Shown piece by piece: positions 1 through 9,264 of a stretch of 64,000 bases of DNA. The DNA is from JAYKGU01 sp035285585 (GTDB lineage Bacteria > Cyanobacteriota > Cyanobacteriia > CAKZMO01): the NCBI GenBank assembly GCA_035285585.1, contig JAYKGU010000164.1, forward strand, positions 62,001 to 126,000, in the 5' to 3' direction. The notes beneath the pieces are model-generated. The model was not told where the DNA came from and did no database searches. It saw only the letters and a program-made list of their open reading frames with translations. Numbering within the stretch: the stretch's first letter is position 1; each line of letters starts with the position of its first letter. A program made the position numbers and the translations under genes.

Positions 1-50
1 GCTGCTGGATGGTGGGCATGGGTATTCGCTTGGCTGCTCGTGTTCAACAT
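1..50 (-). CDS. possible start of a gene leaving the left edge (partial)
   Basis: An ATG read leftward at 50-48 opens a frame that has no stop before the window edge (16 codons). An AGGAGA-like ribosome-binding sequence lies about a dozen bases upstream (around 65-71), slightly far. The few visible residues are Ser/Ala/His-rich and say nothing about function. It would be downstream of the Fe-S carrier gene on the same strand. The call rests only on an open frame and a possible ribosome-binding site, so it is weak. Confidence 0.25.
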   Translation of the reverse strand, partial: MLNTSSQANTHAHHPA

Positions 51-111
51 TCGTTTTCAACAGTCTCCTATGGTACCACCGAATCCGTTAAGTCGTCAAA
101 TAAAAATTAGC

Positions 112-198
112 TAAGTGGAACTGCCTTGAAAAACGAAGGTTAGAAAACCGGGTGAGCGCCTCGGTTTTCTAACCTGAATTTAAATGCGCTGACCTATT
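112..198. repeat. hairpin repeat, family R copy 1
   Basis: A 13-bp perfect stem (138-150 with 162-174, 11-nt loop) sits in about 87 bp that align end to end with the inverted copy at 11458-11562 and, in half, with 51117-51157. On the minus strand the hairpin is followed by a T-rich stretch (TTCGTTTTTC), so it could also end transcription of the Fe-S carrier gene just to its right. Confidence 0.8.
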
Positions 199-212
199 GT
201 CAGGAAATGCTG

Positions 213-575
213 CTAAGGACTGATGCTGGCGTCATCTAAATCTGGTGAGTCGATCGAAAACGAATTGCCGCAGCCGCAGGTGGATTGGGCCTGGGGGTTG
301 TGAAACCGAAATCCACCTCCCATTAAATCTTCGGAGTAGTCAATTGTGACATCTGTGAGATAGGCCTGATGTGCTTTGGCGATCACTAACTGGAGAGGCC
401 CAATCAGGACGACTTGATCGTCGTCCGTCGTCGAGGCATTAAACGACAGCGTGTAGTGAACTGTTTCGCATCCTCCAGGCGCGACCCCAAATCGAACATT
501 TACAGTAGGTGAGACAGCCTGCTTTGACTGCAGACGGCTCATTTCTTGAATGGCGGCATGGGTTACCTGAATCAT
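213..575 (-). CDS. A-type iron-sulfur cluster carrier (HesB/IscA/SufA family)
   Basis: A 120-residue protein of the HesB/IscA/SufA family, which carries or delivers Fe-S clusters to target proteins in the cytosol. The three cysteines expected of the family are present: Cys36 in the APGGC motif, and Cys100 and Cys102 in a C-terminal CGCG motif. A short acidic/Ser tail follows the last cysteine, as often seen in cyanobacterial members. It does not sit in a suf or nif cluster here; the next gene to its right on the same strand is a cupin separated by a strong terminator, so it is probably transcribed alone. Which A-type subfamily (IscA, SufA or ErpA-like) it belongs to cannot be decided from sequence alone. 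Confidence 0.92.
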   Translation of the reverse strand: MIQVTHAAIQEMSRLQSKQAVSPTVNVRFGVAPGGCETVHYTLSFNASTTDDDQVVLIGPLQLVIAKAHQAYLTDVTIDYSEDLMGGGFRFHNPQAQSTCGCGNSFSIDSPDLDDASISP

Positions 576-620
576 TAAGCGAGGGTAGGTCTCAGGGCTA
601 ATTCGTCCTGGGCATAAATT

Positions 621-660
621 AAAAACCTGCTTTAGCAGTAAACTAAAGCAGGTTCAAATT
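621..660 (-). terminator. rho-independent terminator of the cupin gene
   Basis: A perfect 12-bp stem (624-635 with 643-654, 7-nt loop) is followed on the minus strand by TTTTT and further A/T. It lies about 55 bp past the stop codon of the cupin gene at 713-1141 and separates it from the Fe-S carrier gene. Confidence 0.85.
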
Positions 661-712
661 TTACAACGACTGATGTTGAAAAGCCTGATAAGGCTCATTA
701 TTTTGAAATAAT

Positions 713-1141
713 TTATTTCTGCCCGTCAGCTTTGGCGCGGGAGTAATCATCCTGGAAACGAATGATGTCATCTTCACCCAGATACTCACCGTTTTGTACC
801 TCGATTAACACGAGAGGAATGACGCCAGGATTTTCGAGGCGGTGGCTGGTGCAGGGTGGTACGTAGGTGGACTGGTTGCAGCCGAGAAGGGTTTCGGACT
901 CGCCACATACAACCCGTGCGGTTCCAGAGACAACAATCCAGTGTTCACTCCGGTGGTGGTGCATTTGCAGGCTCAGGCGATGCCCCGGCTTAACCTCAAT
1001 CCGCTTAATTTTGTAGCCCTTGCCCTCTTCGAGTACCGTAAACGATCCCCAGGGGCGCAATTCTGTTGCTGCAACTCCTTTAGCACTTGGGGCAGAAGGC
1101 GCGCTTGTTGGAGCTTGAATGACTTCTTTAGCTTGAACCAT
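713..1141 (-). CDS. cupin domain protein, mannose-6-phosphate isomerase type II-like
   Basis: A 142-residue single-domain cupin. After a 25-residue Pro/Ser/Ala-rich N-terminus, residues about 28-135 match the C-terminal isomerase cupin of type II phosphomannose isomerase / GDP-mannose pyrophosphorylase: the RPWGSF start, a metal-binding HHHRSEHW stretch, and a second cupin motif with PPCTSHR. Stand-alone forms are common in cyanobacteria and plausibly interconvert fructose-6-P and mannose-6-P, though the activity of the isolated domain is inferred. The start is supported by AAGGAG shortly upstream. No sugar-nucleotide genes are adjacent. Confidence 0.88.
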   Translation of the reverse strand: MVQAKEVIQAPTSAPSAPSAKGVAATELRPWGSFTVLEEGKGYKIKRIEVKPGHRLSLQMHHHRSEHWIVVSGTARVVCGESETLLGCNQSTYVPPCTSHRLENPGVIPLVLIEVQNGEYLGEDDIIRFQDDYSRAKADGQK

Positions 1142-2563
1142 GGCGAATTCTCCTTAATGTAAAGTTAATGTGAAGTAAAGATAAGGCGATCGTTAACAGC
1201 GGTGGTGCCGGGTACTAGCTTCGGGAACAAAAACTCAATTGCTGAAGCAGCCCTTTGCATAGGTATGACTGGTGGGAGGTAGGACACAAACCCGTGTCGG
1301 TTTCAGATACTAATTTTTATGGGTGAGAAGTTTATGGGTGAGAAGCAGGCACAGATGGCCACGGAGCACACAACAGTAGGTCGCCGTAACAATTGATACC
1401 TGCAGCTCTGGCGGTTGAATGACTTAAGCTCGATTGAATCAGGAGCAAGCGAAACCGACACAGGAATCAGCCCGCCAGTGATCATAGCGGTGGAGCAATT
1501 GTCCACCACGATAACAGACCACCCCATTACGCTGTCATCCGAAATCCCCTGTAACACTCAATCTTGACAGTTTCTTTATGCACAGCTTAGTGTTCCCTAA
1601 TCTTTTGCCAAGTTTTGACACCCCACCCCTAAGTAATTAGCCCAAAATCAATGGAGCTATCATGTGGAGCACCCCAACATAGCTTCGCTTACTTATGGCT
1701 ACCTACTTATCACATTATTCGACGGTCAATTCACGGTGACCTGTTCCCTACAGCTTTGCCGATTACCTAGAAGCTGTCTACTCACCTGGGATGACTTTTG
1801 AAACGACTCGAACGAAAAAGTAGGCACCTTGATACATACGACTTGTGGCGTGGACAGCAGCGCTAAATTAGAGCGATTCCGGATGGATACAGATCTCAGA
1901 TTCAGATTATCCGGATGCAGAGCTTGGAGATGTTTCCAGGGGGTCATCCCTTCGCTCCGGTCGTTCCACCACGCGGACGCAGCAAGTATCAAGAAACAAT
2001 GACGCTGATATCAATATTTAGTTTCATAATGGGAACATCTGGTCTGCTGAGTGTTCATCTGAAAACTCGACCGAGTTTTGGGAATCCCTAACCCAGATGG
2101 AGTTCTCGGATAGGGTTTAAGGGGAAATGCTCATGTAGCAGTGCCAGTAGTCGGTTGTGCCCGTGGGGTCGTGAGGCGAGAAACTTCGCTGGTCTGGGTG
2201 CTGAGGGCAAATAGTAGGCTGTAATCTCCCTGGGCGATCGCCATCATCAACAATCCGGATAGCCTGACAGATCATCTGGTGGCGATCGCCACCGCCACTG
2301 CCATGAATGAAGGGATTGCCAAGCATCGCTGCTTTTCTATAAGATCGCTGAACTTGCTCGCACCTTGTCACTCAATTGCAACGAATTGTAATGAGGTTCG
2401 AGTTGCCCATCAGTGCTAATTGAGTCTGACCTGGGGATCAGGAAAATTGCGCAGCCTCAATCCACCTTGGTATGGGACTTACTCTGCGTAGGGCTTACGC
2501 TGTTCCGGAAACTGACATACTGAAACATCTGCAACAAGAAGGGCCGTCATCTAGATAGGTAAT
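1142..2563. other. 1.4-kb spacer without a supported gene
   Basis: Between the divergent cupin and glsF genes. Three short minus-strand open frames (1303-1557, 1726-1992, 2117-2371) lack a ribosome-binding site, a recognisable family or mutual continuity, and I do not call them genes. HIP1 octamer halves occur around 2230-2290. The spacer must contain promoters for both flanking genes. I see no tRNA, no perfect NtcA box (GTA-N8-TAC) and no known riboswitch core. It may include decayed coding sequence. Confidence 0.6.
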
Positions 2564-5500
2564 ATGAGCGTGAATCATCCAAATCGAGTTTACAGCCAGG
2601 GTTCACCGGATGGGTTTGCTGGACAGCGATGGCTGGTAGAAGAGCGGGATGCCTGTGGAGTTGGCTTTATCGCTGATCAGCAGGGACGGCCCTCGCGATC
2701 GCTCCTGGACAAAGCACTGGCGGCCCTGACCTGCCTGGAGCACCGGGGAGGCTGCAGCGCCGACCAGGATTCGGGTGACGGGGCCGGGCTGCTGGCGGCT
2801 ATTCCCTGGGAAATTCTGCGCCAGTGGGCTGCATCCCAGGGCCAGTCTCTGTCGCCCGATGACCGCTTAGCAGTTGGCATGGTGTTTCTGCCTCAGAATG
2901 AGGAGGCAGCGGCGTTCGCTCGCCAAGCGATCGAGCAGGGCGTTATCGAAGCGGGCTTTGCCACGGTTGGCTGGCGAGCGGTACCCGTCAATCCTGCTGT
3001 TTTGGGACGGCAGGCGCAGGAGAACCAGCCCACGATTGAGCAGATCATTGTCAAAGCGGCTGCTCCCCCAGTGCTGGCTCTGGGAGATGATGACTTTGAG
3101 CGGGATCTGTATGTGCTGCGCCGCCGCATCGGCCACGCGGTGCTGGCCATCATGGCCAGTCTCGACGAGGAAACTGCCGAATCCCTGCGCGACCTCTACT
3201 TCTGCTCCTTCTCCTCCCGCACAATCGTCTACAAGGGCATGGTGCGTTCGGCGGTGCTGGGCGAGTTTTACCTGGATCTGAAGAATCCGGATTACGTCAG
3301 CCCCTTCGCCTTCTACCATCGCCGCTTCAGCACCAACACCATGCCCCGCTGGCCCCTGGCTCAGCCCATGCGGCTGTTGGGGCACAATGGTGAAATTAAC
3401 ACTCTGCTGGGCAACATCAACTGGATGATGGCGCGGGAAGCCGATCTGGCCCATCCGGTGTGGGGCGATCGCTTCGAAGTCCTTAAACCCGTTGTCAATG
3501 CCGAAAACAGCGACTCGGCCAACCTGGATAACGTGCTTGAGCTGCTGGTGCGATCGGGCCGCAGTCCCCTGGAAGCGCTAATGATGATGGTGCCGGAGGC
3601 GTATCAGAACCAGCCGGATCTGGCCGATCATCCGGAAATCGTAGACTTTTACGAATACTTCAGCGGCATTCAAGAACCGTGGGACGGGCCAGCCCTGCTG
3701 GTGTTCTGTGACGGCAAGACAGTTGGCGCAGCCCTGGATCGCAATGGCCTGCGTCCCGCCCGTTACTGCATTACCCGCGATGGCTGCGTTGTCGTTGCGT
3801 CGGAAGCTGGGGTGGTGCCTTTAGCGGAGGAGGAAATTGTGGAGAAGGGACGGCTGGGGCCGGGGCAGGCGATCGCCGTTGACCTGGAATCCCACGAAGT
3901 CCTGAAGAACTGGGAAATTAAGCAGCGGGTTGCCGGTGCCCAGCCCTATGGCCAGTGGCTCCAGGAAAATCGCCGGGATCTGGCTCTCCAGCCCTTTAAG
4001 GCAAATCCGAACTTAGAGGAAACGGCCCTGCTGCGGCAGCAGGCAGCCTTTGGCTACACCACCGAAGATGTGGAGATGATCATTGAGGCGATGGCGGCCC
4101 AGGGCAAAGAACCCACCTTCTGCATGGGAGACGATACGCCCCTGGCCGTGCTGTCGGAAAAACCTCGTTTACTCTACGACTACTTCAAGCAGCGATTTGC
4201 CCAGGTTACCAACCCCCCCATCGACCCCCTGCGGGAAAGCCTGGTGATGTCTCTCTCGATGCAGCTCGGTGAGCGGGGCAATCTGCTGGAGGAGCGCCCC
4301 GAGTATGCCCGACTGCTCAAGCTAGAGTCGCCCATTCTCAACGATGCCGAATTAGCTGAAATTCGAGATTCAGAATTTCAAACCCAGGATTTGTCCACTC
4401 TCTATCTCGTAGAGCACGGCCCGGCGGGTTTGCAGCAAGCCGTTGAGCAGGTTTGTCAGCAGGCGACGGAGGCGGTTCAGGCAGGGGCGAAGGTGCTGGT
4501 TTTGAGCGATCGCCTCTGTCCCAACGGCACCCCCGATGGCACCAGCGAGCAGTACACCTACATCCCCCCCCTGCTGATTGTCGGCGCGGTTCATCACCAC
4601 CTGATCCGTCAGGGACTGCGCATGAAGGCGTCCCTCGTAGTGGACACGGCCCAGTGCTGGAGCACCCACCACTTTGCCTGCTTGATCGGCTATGGGGCCA
4701 GTGCGGTCTGCCCCTACCTGGCCTGGGAAACGGTGCGTCACTGGTGGATGAGTCCCAAGACCCAGACCCTGATGGAGAAAGGGCGGATTGATTCGCTAAC
4801 GGTGGAAGAGGCCCAGCAGAACTATCGCAAAGCCGTCGAGGTGGGGCTGCTGAAGATTCTTTCCAAGATGGGCATTTCGCTGCTCTCCAGCTACCACGGG
4901 GCGCAGATCTTTGAAGCCATTGGCATCGGTGGCGATCTGCTCGACCTGGCCTTCCGGGGCACCACGTCCCGCATTGGTGGTCTAACGGTGACGGAGCTGG
5001 CCCAGGAGGTCAGCGCCATCCATCGGCGGGCTTTCCCCGAGCTGACGGCGAAGAAGCTGCAAAACTTTGGCTTCATCCAGTACCGTCCTGGAGGCGAGTA
5101 TCACATGAACAGTCCGGAGATGGCCAAGGCCCTCCACAAAGCCGTTGCTGGAAAGGACTACGACCACTACGAGGTCTACCAGACCCACATCGCCCAGCGA
5201 CCGATTACAGCGCTGCGGGACTTGCTGGACTTCCAGAGCGATCGCCCTTCCATCCCCCTCGAAGAAGTTGAACCCGTGGAGGCGATCGTCAGCCGCTTCT
5301 GCACTGGGGGCATGTCCCTGGGGGCGCTCTCCCGCGAGGCCCACGAAACCCTGGCGGTGGCCATGAACCGCATCGGCGGCAAGTCCAATTCCGGGGAAGG
5401 CGGCGAAGACCCCACCCGCTACCAGGTGCTGGCGGATGTGGACGAAAATGGCCACTCGCCGCTGATGCCCCACCTCCAGGGTCTGCGGAATGGGGATACG

Positions 5501-7249
5501 GCCAGCTCGGCCATCAAGCAGGTGGCGTCGGGGCGCTTTGGCGTTACGCCCGAGTATCTGATGAACGCCAAGCAGATTGAAATCAAAATGGCCCAGGGAG
5601 CCAAGCCTGGGGAAGGGGGACAGCTCCCTGGCAAGAAGGTAAGTCCCTACATTGCCATGCTGCGCCGCTCCAAGCCAGGGGTGCCGCTGATTTCGCCGCC
5701 GCCGCACCACGACATCTACTCCATTGAGGATCTGGCCCAGCTCATTTTTGACCTGCACCAGATCAACCCGGCGGCCCAGGTTTCGGTGAAGCTGGTGGCA
5801 GAGATTGGCATCGGCACGATCGCCGCTGGCGTGGCCAAGGCGAATGCTGACATCATCCAAATCTCTGGCCATGACGGCGGTACGGGAGCCTCGCCCCTGA
5901 GTTCCATTAAGCACGCAGGCGTGCCCTGGGAACTGGGGGTCACCGAGGTGCATCGGGTGCTGATGGAAAATGAGTTGCGCGATCGCGTCATTTTGCGGGC
6001 CGATGGCGGCCTCAAGTCGGGCTGGGATGTGGTGATGGCCGCCCTCATGGGGGCTGAGGAATATGGCTTTGGCTCCATCGCCATGATTGCCGAGGGCTGC
6101 ATCATGGCCCGCATCTGCCACACCAATAACTGCCCGGTGGGCGTCGCCACCCAGCAGGAAAAGCTGCGTAAGCGCTTTACCGGTACGCCGGAGCATGTGG
6201 TGAATTTCTTCTACTTTGTAGCCGAGGAGGTGCGATCGCTCCTGGCCCGCCTGGGCTACCGTTCTTTGCGGGAGATCGTTGGTCGCTCTGACCTGCTGCA
6301 AACCCGCCGCTTGGAGCGCCTCACCAAGACCCAGGCTCTCAACCTGAACTGCCTGCTCCAGCTCCCTGACGTGCGGCAGGATCGGAGCTGGCTTGACCAC
6401 GAACCCGTCCACAGCAATGGCCCGATTCTAGATGATCAGATTCTTCAGGATCCGGCAATCCAGGAGGCGATCGCCCACCAGGGCAGCGTCGAGAAAACCG
6501 TTGCTATTCTTAACACCGATCGTACGGTGGGGACGCGGGTAGCAGGGGCGATCGCCCAACAGTATGGCAACACCGGTTTTGAAGGACAGATTACCCTAAA
6601 CTTCAAGGGCAGCGCTGGGCAGAGCTTTGGAGCCTTCAACCTGCCGGGGATGACGTTGCGGCTCGAAGGCGAAGCCAATGATTACGTGGGCAAGGGCATG
6701 CACGGCGGCGAGATTATTATCAAACCTCTGCCCGAAGCCACCTATGACTCAGCCCAAAATGTCATCGTCGGCAATACCTGTCTCTATGGCGCGACAGGCG
6801 GCGTTTTGTACGCCAACGGCCAGGCGGGCGAGCGCTTTGCGGTGCGCAACTCCAAAGGGCAGGCGGTGATCGAAGGGGCCGGGGATCATTGCTGCGAGTA
6901 CATGACAGGTGGCGTCGTGGTGGTGCTGGGTCGGGCCGGACGAAATATTGGTGCAGGCATGACGGGCGGTCTGGCCTACTTCCTGGACGAAGATCCGGCT
7001 TTCCCGGCTAAGGTGAATCCTGAGATTGTCAAAATTCAGCGAGTCACGGCTCCGTCAGGTGAAGTACAGCTCAAGTCCCTGATCCAAGCTCATTTTGAAC
7101 GCACGGGCAGCAAACGGGCAAAGCAAATTCTAGATGCCTGGGCTGAATATCTACCCAGGTTCTGGCAGGTAGTGCCGCCTTCGGAGGCAGATACGCCGGA
7201 AGTGAGTGCTGAGGTATCGGCAGAAAAGGTTCTAACCCCCGCTGGATAG
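2564..7249 (+). CDS. glsF: glutamate synthase large chain, ferredoxin-dependent type (Fd-GOGAT)
   Basis: A 1561-residue glutamate synthase that makes two glutamates from glutamine and 2-oxoglutarate, the second half of the GS-GOGAT ammonium assimilation cycle. The catalytic N-terminal nucleophile is Cys31 in ERDACGVGF, exposed after removal of a 30-residue propeptide. Domains in order: class II glutamine amidotransferase (31 to about 430), central linking domain, FMN-binding synthase barrel (about 880-1250, with SGHDGGTGASP), and the GXGXG beta-helix (about 1290-1500). A Cys triad in CIMARICHTNNCPVG around residues 1178-1191 binds a 3Fe-4S cluster. Length and lack of a neighbouring gltD small subunit favour electron supply by ferredoxin rather than NADPH; the reductant is therefore inferred. 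It appears monocistronic, closed by a terminator at 7310. Confidence 0.95.
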   Translation: MSVNHPNRVYSQGSPDGFAGQRWLVEERDACGVGFIADQQGRPSRSLLDKALAALTCLEHRGGCSADQDSGDGAGLLAAIPWEILRQWAASQGQSLSPDDRLAVGMVFLPQNEEAAAFARQAIEQGVIEAGFATVGWRAVPVNPAVLGRQAQENQPTIEQIIVKAAAPPVLALGDDDFERDLYVLRRRIGHAVLAIMASLDEETAESLRDLYFCSFSSRTIVYKGMVRSAVLGEFYLDLKNPDYVSPFAFYHRRFSTNTMPRWPLAQPMRLLGHNGEINTLLGNINWMMAREADLAHPVWGDRFEVLKPVVNAENSDSANLDNVLELLVRSGRSPLEALMMMVPEAYQNQPDLADHPEIVDFYEYFSGIQEPWDGPALLVFCDGKTVGAALDRNGLRPARYCITRDGCVVVASEAGVVPLAEEEIVEKGRLGPGQAIAVDLESHEVLKNWEIKQRVAGAQPYGQWLQENRRDLALQPFKANPNLEETALLRQQAAFGYTTEDVEMIIEAMAAQGKEPTFCMGDDTPLAVLSEKPRLLYDYFKQRFAQVTNPPIDPLRESLVMSLSMQLGERGNLLEERPEYARLLKLESPILNDAELAEIRDSEFQTQDLSTLYLVEHGPAGLQQAVEQVCQQATEAVQAGAKVLVLSDRLCPNGTPDGTSEQYTYIPPLLIVGAVHHHLIRQGLRMKASLVVDTAQCWSTHHFACLIGYGASAVCPYLAWETVRHWWMSPKTQTLMEKGRIDSLTVEEAQQNYRKAVEVGLLKILSKMGISLLSSYHGAQIFEAIGIGGDLLDLAFRGTTSRIGGLTVTELAQEVSAIHRRAFPELTAKKLQNFGFIQYRPGGEYHMNSPEMAKALHKAVAGKDYDHYEVYQTHIAQRPITALRDLLDFQSDRPSIPLEEVEPVEAIVSRFCTGGMSLGALSREAHETLAVAMNRIGGKSNSGEGGEDPTRYQVLADVDENGHSPLMPHLQGLRNGDTASSAIKQVASGRFGVTPEYLMNAKQIEIKMAQGAKPGEGGQLPGKKVSPYIAMLRRSKPGVPLISPPPHHDIYSIEDLAQLIFDLHQINPAAQVSVKLVAEIGIGTIAAGVAKANADIIQISGHDGGTGASPLSSIKHAGVPWELGVTEVHRVLMENELRDRVILRADGGLKSGWDVVMAALMGAEEYGFGSIAMIAEGCIMARICHTNNCPVGVATQQEKLRKRFTGTPEHVVNFFYFVAEEVRSLLARLGYRSLREIVGRSDLLQTRRLERLTKTQALNLNCLLQLPDVRQDRSWLDHEPVHSNGPILDDQILQDPAIQEAIAHQGSVEKTVAILNTDRTVGTRVAGAIAQQYGNTGFEGQITLNFKGSAGQSFGAFNLPGMTLRLEGEANDYVGKGMHGGEIIIKPLPEATYDSAQNVIVGNTCLYGATGGVLYANGQAGERFAVRNSKGQAVIEGAGDHCCEYMTGGVVVVLGRAGRNIGAGMTGGLAYFLDEDPAFPAKVNPEIVKIQRVTAPSGEVQLKSLIQAHFERTGSKRAKQILDAWAEYLPRFWQVVPPSEADTPEVSAEVSAEKVLTPAG

Positions 7250-7669
7250 GCCGATTAAATTACTGAAACAGCGTCCACACAACTAACAACATTCCACCAG
7301 GAAGATCTGACGGGAGGCAATTGTTTGCCTCCCGTTTTACTGAAGGGCTGAAATCTGTCAGGAATCAGCCATCGCAGGGCTGTAGATCAATCTAAAGCTG
7401 GCGCGGCAACAACTGGCATCATCGTTCCTTCATTAAATATCCGTAAGAGATCGAGTCATATGTTGAAGGTTTCACATACTGAGCTAGATCTTTGGCTCCT
7501 CTTGATAAAGAGACCTGCTGAATCGGTCTACACTGCTGTGAAGTGCCTGATATAGCCAGGTTACCTGTTCGGAACTCCCTGAAATGTTAGTTGGTCAGTA
7601 ATCGCGGGAATAATACCTTCGAATACTGAGATTGCCCCCTTGTTATCTGGAGCAACTGAGACGATCACT
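7250..7669. other. glsF-sigC spacer
   Basis: 420 bp holding the glsF terminator at its left end and, further right, the promoter region of sigC. No other gene or repeat is recognised. The long leader before sigC may be transcribed, but nothing in it forms a striking structure. Confidence 0.6.
7310..7338 (+). terminator. rho-independent terminator of glsF
   Basis: An 11-bp GC-rich stem (7310-7320 with 7325-7335, 4-nt loop) runs directly into TTTT, about 60 bp after the glsF stop codon. Confidence 0.85.
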
Positions 7670-8992
7670 ATGCCTGCACAACCTATCCCAGCACAACCAC
7701 CCTACGCTGAACTTGATTCTGATCAATCATCGAAACCGGCAGGTTTTGAGGCAGACGACGCTGATCCAAATAACGGCGACTTTGATGATAGTGCTTTTGA
7801 AGCCAGTGCCCTGGCAGACCGAATGGCTGACGGTTCTGTCGATGTTGAGTTGGTCAACCTGGACTTCGATGATGCTGAGGCACAAGCCCTTAATCGCGGT
7901 GCCAGTCGGCGCACCACTGATCTGGTCAGGATGTATCTTCAAGAAATTGGCCGGGTCCGGCTACTGGGACGCGATGAAGAGGTCGCTGAAGCCCAAAAAG
8001 TGCAGCGCTACATGCGACTGTTGGATTTGTGCCATGAGGCTGCAGCAAAAGATGATGAAGTCCTCCAGCGCTACGTCAAGCTCATTGAGACCCACGATCG
8101 CCTCCACTCCAACCTGGGGCATCGTCCCTCATGGGAGCGATGGGCCTCCGAGTTTGGCACTACCGTTGCCGATTTGAAAGCCTTTCTCACCGAGGGCAAG
8201 CACCAGTGGGCCGCCATCGCCCAGATGCCCCTCTCTGAGCTGGAGCAAATTCAGGCTGAGGGGATCAACGCCAAGGATCACATGATCAAGGCCAACCTGC
8301 GTCTGGTGGTGTCGGTGGCCAAGAAGTACCAAAATCGGGGATTGGAGCTATTGGATCTGATCCAGGAAGGTACCCTGGGCCTGGAGCGGGCGGTGGACAA
8401 GTTTGACCCCACCAAGGGTTACCGGTTCAGCACCTATGCCTACTGGTGGATTCGGCAGGGGATTACGCGGGCGATCGCCACTCAAAGCCGCACCATTCGC
8501 CTCCCGGTTCACATCACTGAAAAGCTCAACAAAATTAAGAAGGCCCAGCGCAAAATTTCCCAGCTCAAAGGCCGCACCCCCACCATTGAGGACATCGCCA
8601 CCGAGCTGGACATGACGCCGCCCCAGGTGCGGGAGGTACTGCTGCGGGTGCCCCGCTCCGTTTCCCTGGAAACTAAGGTGGGCAAAGAGCGGGATACGGA
8701 ACTGGGTGAGCTGCTGGAAACCGACTGTGTTTCCCCAGAAGAAATGCTGATGCGGGAGTCGCTGCACCGAGATCTGCAGCAGTTGCTCACCGATCTGACC
8801 ACCCGTGAGCGGGACGTGATTCGGATGCGCTTCGGGTTGGGAGATGGCAATCCCTACTCCCTGGCGGAAATTGGTCGGGCGCTGGATCTGTCACGGGAGC
8901 GGGTGCGGCAAATTGAGGCCAAGGCTTTACAGAAGCTGCGGCAACCCAAGCGGCGCAACCGCATTCGCGATTATCTGGAAGCGTTGACCTGA
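7670..8992 (+). CDS. sigC: group 2 RNA polymerase sigma factor, SigC type
   Basis: A 440-residue sigma-70 family protein. The first 75 residues are acidic and variable. They are followed by the region 1.2 motif TDLVRMYLQEIGRVRLLGRD, region 2 starting near residue 203 (HMIKANLRLVVSVAKKYQNR, then the STYAYWWIRQGITRAI DNA-melting segment), region 3, and region 4 near residues 370-430 with the SRERVRQIEAKAL helix-turn-helix. The region 1.2 motif and the length resemble SigC of Nostoc and Synechocystis more than the other group 2 factors; that paralogue assignment is from memory of the family. The ATG at 7670 is preferred over one ten codons upstream because SigC proteins usually begin MPA and then continue into the acidic region. 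Likely monocistronic. SigC is a non-essential factor linked to heat, carbon and nitrogen responses in other cyanobacteria. Confidence 0.9.
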   Translation: MPAQPIPAQPPYAELDSDQSSKPAGFEADDADPNNGDFDDSAFEASALADRMADGSVDVELVNLDFDDAEAQALNRGASRRTTDLVRMYLQEIGRVRLLGRDEEVAEAQKVQRYMRLLDLCHEAAAKDDEVLQRYVKLIETHDRLHSNLGHRPSWERWASEFGTTVADLKAFLTEGKHQWAAIAQMPLSELEQIQAEGINAKDHMIKANLRLVVSVAKKYQNRGLELLDLIQEGTLGLERAVDKFDPTKGYRFSTYAYWWIRQGITRAIATQSRTIRLPVHITEKLNKIKKAQRKISQLKGRTPTIEDIATELDMTPPQVREVLLRVPRSVSLETKVGKERDTELGELLETDCVSPEEMLMRESLHRDLQQLLTDLTTRERDVIRMRFGLGDGNPYSLAEIGRALDLSRERVRQIEAKALQKLRQPKRRNRIRDYLEALT

Positions 8993-9264
8993 TTGCCTGG
9001 GTCGGCTGACCGAACTTCTCTTAGAAAATTTAGACAATCCTATCGGGTGGAACTGCGAATAGCGGTTTCACTTTTTCTATGGAAACGATAGGGAAAAGGG
9101 GTGGGAGGATAGCAGCGGATATTTGTTGCGAATAATAACAGTATGTATCAACTCTTAACGTATAAAGTTGCTCGGAGGATGGGTTGACTTGATAGACTTG
9201 ATGGCGTGATCAGCGTCCAGACCAACCTCTAGAACGAGCACTTTAGAACGAGCAGTTTAGACCG

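Noticed and set aside
1303..2371. Three minus-strand open frames of 84-88 codons
   Set aside because: No ribosome-binding site, no recognised family, and unrelated frames; more likely chance or decayed sequence.
2460..2520. NtcA-like box GTA...TAC upstream of glsF
   Set aside because: The spacing is GTA-N7-TAC or GTA-N5-TAC, not the GTA-N8-TAC needed, and no -10 hexamer lies at the right distance.
4982..6412. Long minus-strand open frame opposite glsF (476 codons)
   Set aside because: It is antisense to a well conserved enzyme and results from high G+C third positions; no domain is visible.
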